A DNA stretch of 53,274 nt from the NCBI GenBank assembly GCA_002898015.1, contig BDTM01000051.1, forward strand, positions 1-53,274, given 5' to 3'. The position numbers and the translations under genes were made by a program. Under the pieces are notes generated by a model. It worked only from the letters and a program-made list of their open reading frames with translations. It made no database searches and had not been told where the DNA came from. This document shows, in pieces, positions 52,367 to 53,274 of the stretch; the first letter of the stretch is position 1; each line of letters opens with the position of its first letter. Source of the DNA: a bacterium BMS3Bbin03 (GTDB lineage: Bacteria; Zhuqueibacterota; JdFR-76; BMS3Abin05).

Positions 52367-53174
52367 TAAACCCTGCAACCCGTCAAAAAAACACGCTAAA
52401 AGCCGGGGCGTTTTTCTTCCGAACTCACCCCGGTGCCGTCACGGGCAAATTTTGGTTCATCGCGAAAATGCGTACATTTTAAACGATTGGCAGCGATCAT
52501 TCCAGACAAAAATGAAATGAACTATTTATTGCCGGAAATGCGTGGATTTGCGCTGCCATTGGATTATTCCTGAATAAAAGTAGAATTAAATTAAAATCCA
52601 AAAATCCGAATGTCAAATGAAGCTCAAAATTCAAATGCAAACCTGAAATAGGATTTGGAGGAAAGGACAGCGGCCAGAACATTGTGGAAAGAAGCTCAGG
52701 AATTGACGTTTACTTTTTCCTCTATTCTTCGTCCAAAGAAAAAACAATCAATTTTGTTATTGGGTCATTCTTGCCCCGTTAGATGCTGAACAGGATAATA
52801 TGATTTTTCAGAAACAGGAGGGTGTCAGATTATGGATAAAAAACGCAAATACTTTATCTAACGGGGTGAAGATTTTATTTGATATTGGCGCTTTTGAGTT
52901 TAGCATTTAGTGCCGGCGAAATTAGGATGAACCTTAATATTTTTGGCTCTTCCGGTTTTTGCGTACTCTTTAGCTTGTTATTGTCCTTCAAACTCACCCC
53001 CTCAATTCCCCCTCTCCCGCCCGGGCGGGAGAGGGGGACGTCCTGGTGACCAACGTTGGTTTTGTTACCAATCAGGGGGTGAGTTTTAGATTTAGCGAAT
53101 GGCGGCACCTTTTTAATAGAAAAATGCACGCATTATTATGATGAACCCAAATTTTCTATTCTGTTGCCGGGCAT
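52367..53174. other. Intergenic region with a nested inverted repeat
   Basis: No supported gene. It includes a short motif at 52457-52482 (ATGCGTACATTTT) resembling 9450-9476, and the nested inverted repeat at 52990-53086. The minus-strand open frame at 52875-53129 runs straight through that repeat and lacks a ribosome site. Confidence 0.65.
52990..53086. repeat. Nested inverted-repeat element, ~97 bp
   Basis: Outer arms of 13 nt, AAACTCACCCCCT (52990-53002) and AGGGGGTGAGTTT (53074-53086). Inside the left half is a perfect 32-nt G+C-rich palindrome at 53007-53038 (half-site TCCCCCTCTCCCGCCC). It resembles a miniature mobile element; no transposase is nearby. Confidence 0.8.
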
Positions 53175-53274
53175 TTACGGACGTGTGTTTTTTCGGGATA
53201 ACTTCTTTAAAGAGTTGTCCATCTTCTCCAGGCGGTTTATAATCACGTCGAGATCAAAACTGTGCCATTCCAGT
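53175..53274 (-). CDS. Possible C-terminal end of a gene cut by the window edge
   Basis: On the minus strand one frame is open from the window edge to TAA at 53175-53177, reading 32 residues that begin LEWHSFDLDVIINRLEKM and end KNTRP, with a helical, coiled-coil-like pattern. The other two frames are stopped. Too short to name. Confidence 0.4.
   Translation of the reverse strand, partial: LEWHSFDLDVIINRLEKMDNSLKKLSRKNTRP

Noticed and set aside
52875..53129. 84-codon minus-strand open frame
   Set aside because: It runs through a perfect palindrome, has no ribosome site and a low-complexity product.

Overview
The window looks like a chromosomal fragment of a Gram-negative bacterium of the FCB group, plausibly a Calditrichota/KSB1-type lineage. 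The placement is an inference. It rests on two PorV/PorQ-type outer-membrane proteins, TonB-dependent receptors with carboxypeptidase-regulatory-like N-termini, secreted proteins ending in the NYPNPFNP-type C-terminal domain of type IX secretion (T9SS) cargo, a LolCD lipoprotein sorting transporter, and an McsA-McsB-ClpC protein-quality-control set. No 16S gene or other decisive marker is present.

Layout. Positions 1-840 hold a ~305-bp tandem repeat built of nested palindromes, followed by tRNA-Leu(CAG). A small response regulator with a C-terminal membrane helix follows behind a textbook sigma-54 promoter. A minus-strand run at 1753-6882 (menA-like prenyltransferase, Gfo/Idh/MocA oxidoreductase, DUF1848 protein, NamZ-type muramidase, zinc alcohol dehydrogenase) has gaps of only 10-59 bp and is probably one operon. 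Plus-strand transglutaminase-like and nitrilase genes follow at 7127-9435. From 9579 to 21383 everything is on the minus strand: pgi, and prfB-alr-lysS-lolC-lolD-mcsA-mcsB-clpC read in transcription order. prfB carries an in-frame UGA with a programmed +1 frameshift site. A SpoIID-family protein follows at 21560-23170.

The most striking part is 23383-39931. Two three-gene cassettes (TonB-dependent receptor, then a ~1000-residue Asp-rich secreted protein, then a 341-residue PorV-like protein) lie as mirror images on either side of a single FG-GAP/T9SS-cargo gene. Each receptor gene has its own promoter, and the left cassette and the central gene have visible terminators. Together they look like paired cell-surface secretion/uptake modules.

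The right part carries a DJ-1/PfpI protein, another T9SS cargo, YajQ, an M20 peptidase, an unknown protein with an internal repeat, and a compact sulfur-relay operon (SQR-like flavoprotein, DUF1641, TusE/DsrC-like, DsrE-like; 48171 down to 45416). An MtfA-like metallopeptidase with markedly higher G+C and an MGH1/GH63-like glycosidase follow. The last 900 bp are non-coding apart from a possible truncated gene end at the edge.

Many upstream regions contain TTGxxx-17-TA(A/T)ATT promoters, which suggests a lineage-specific housekeeping -10 element. All positions and motifs were read by hand from the sequence. Family assignments rest on recognised motifs, not on database searches.
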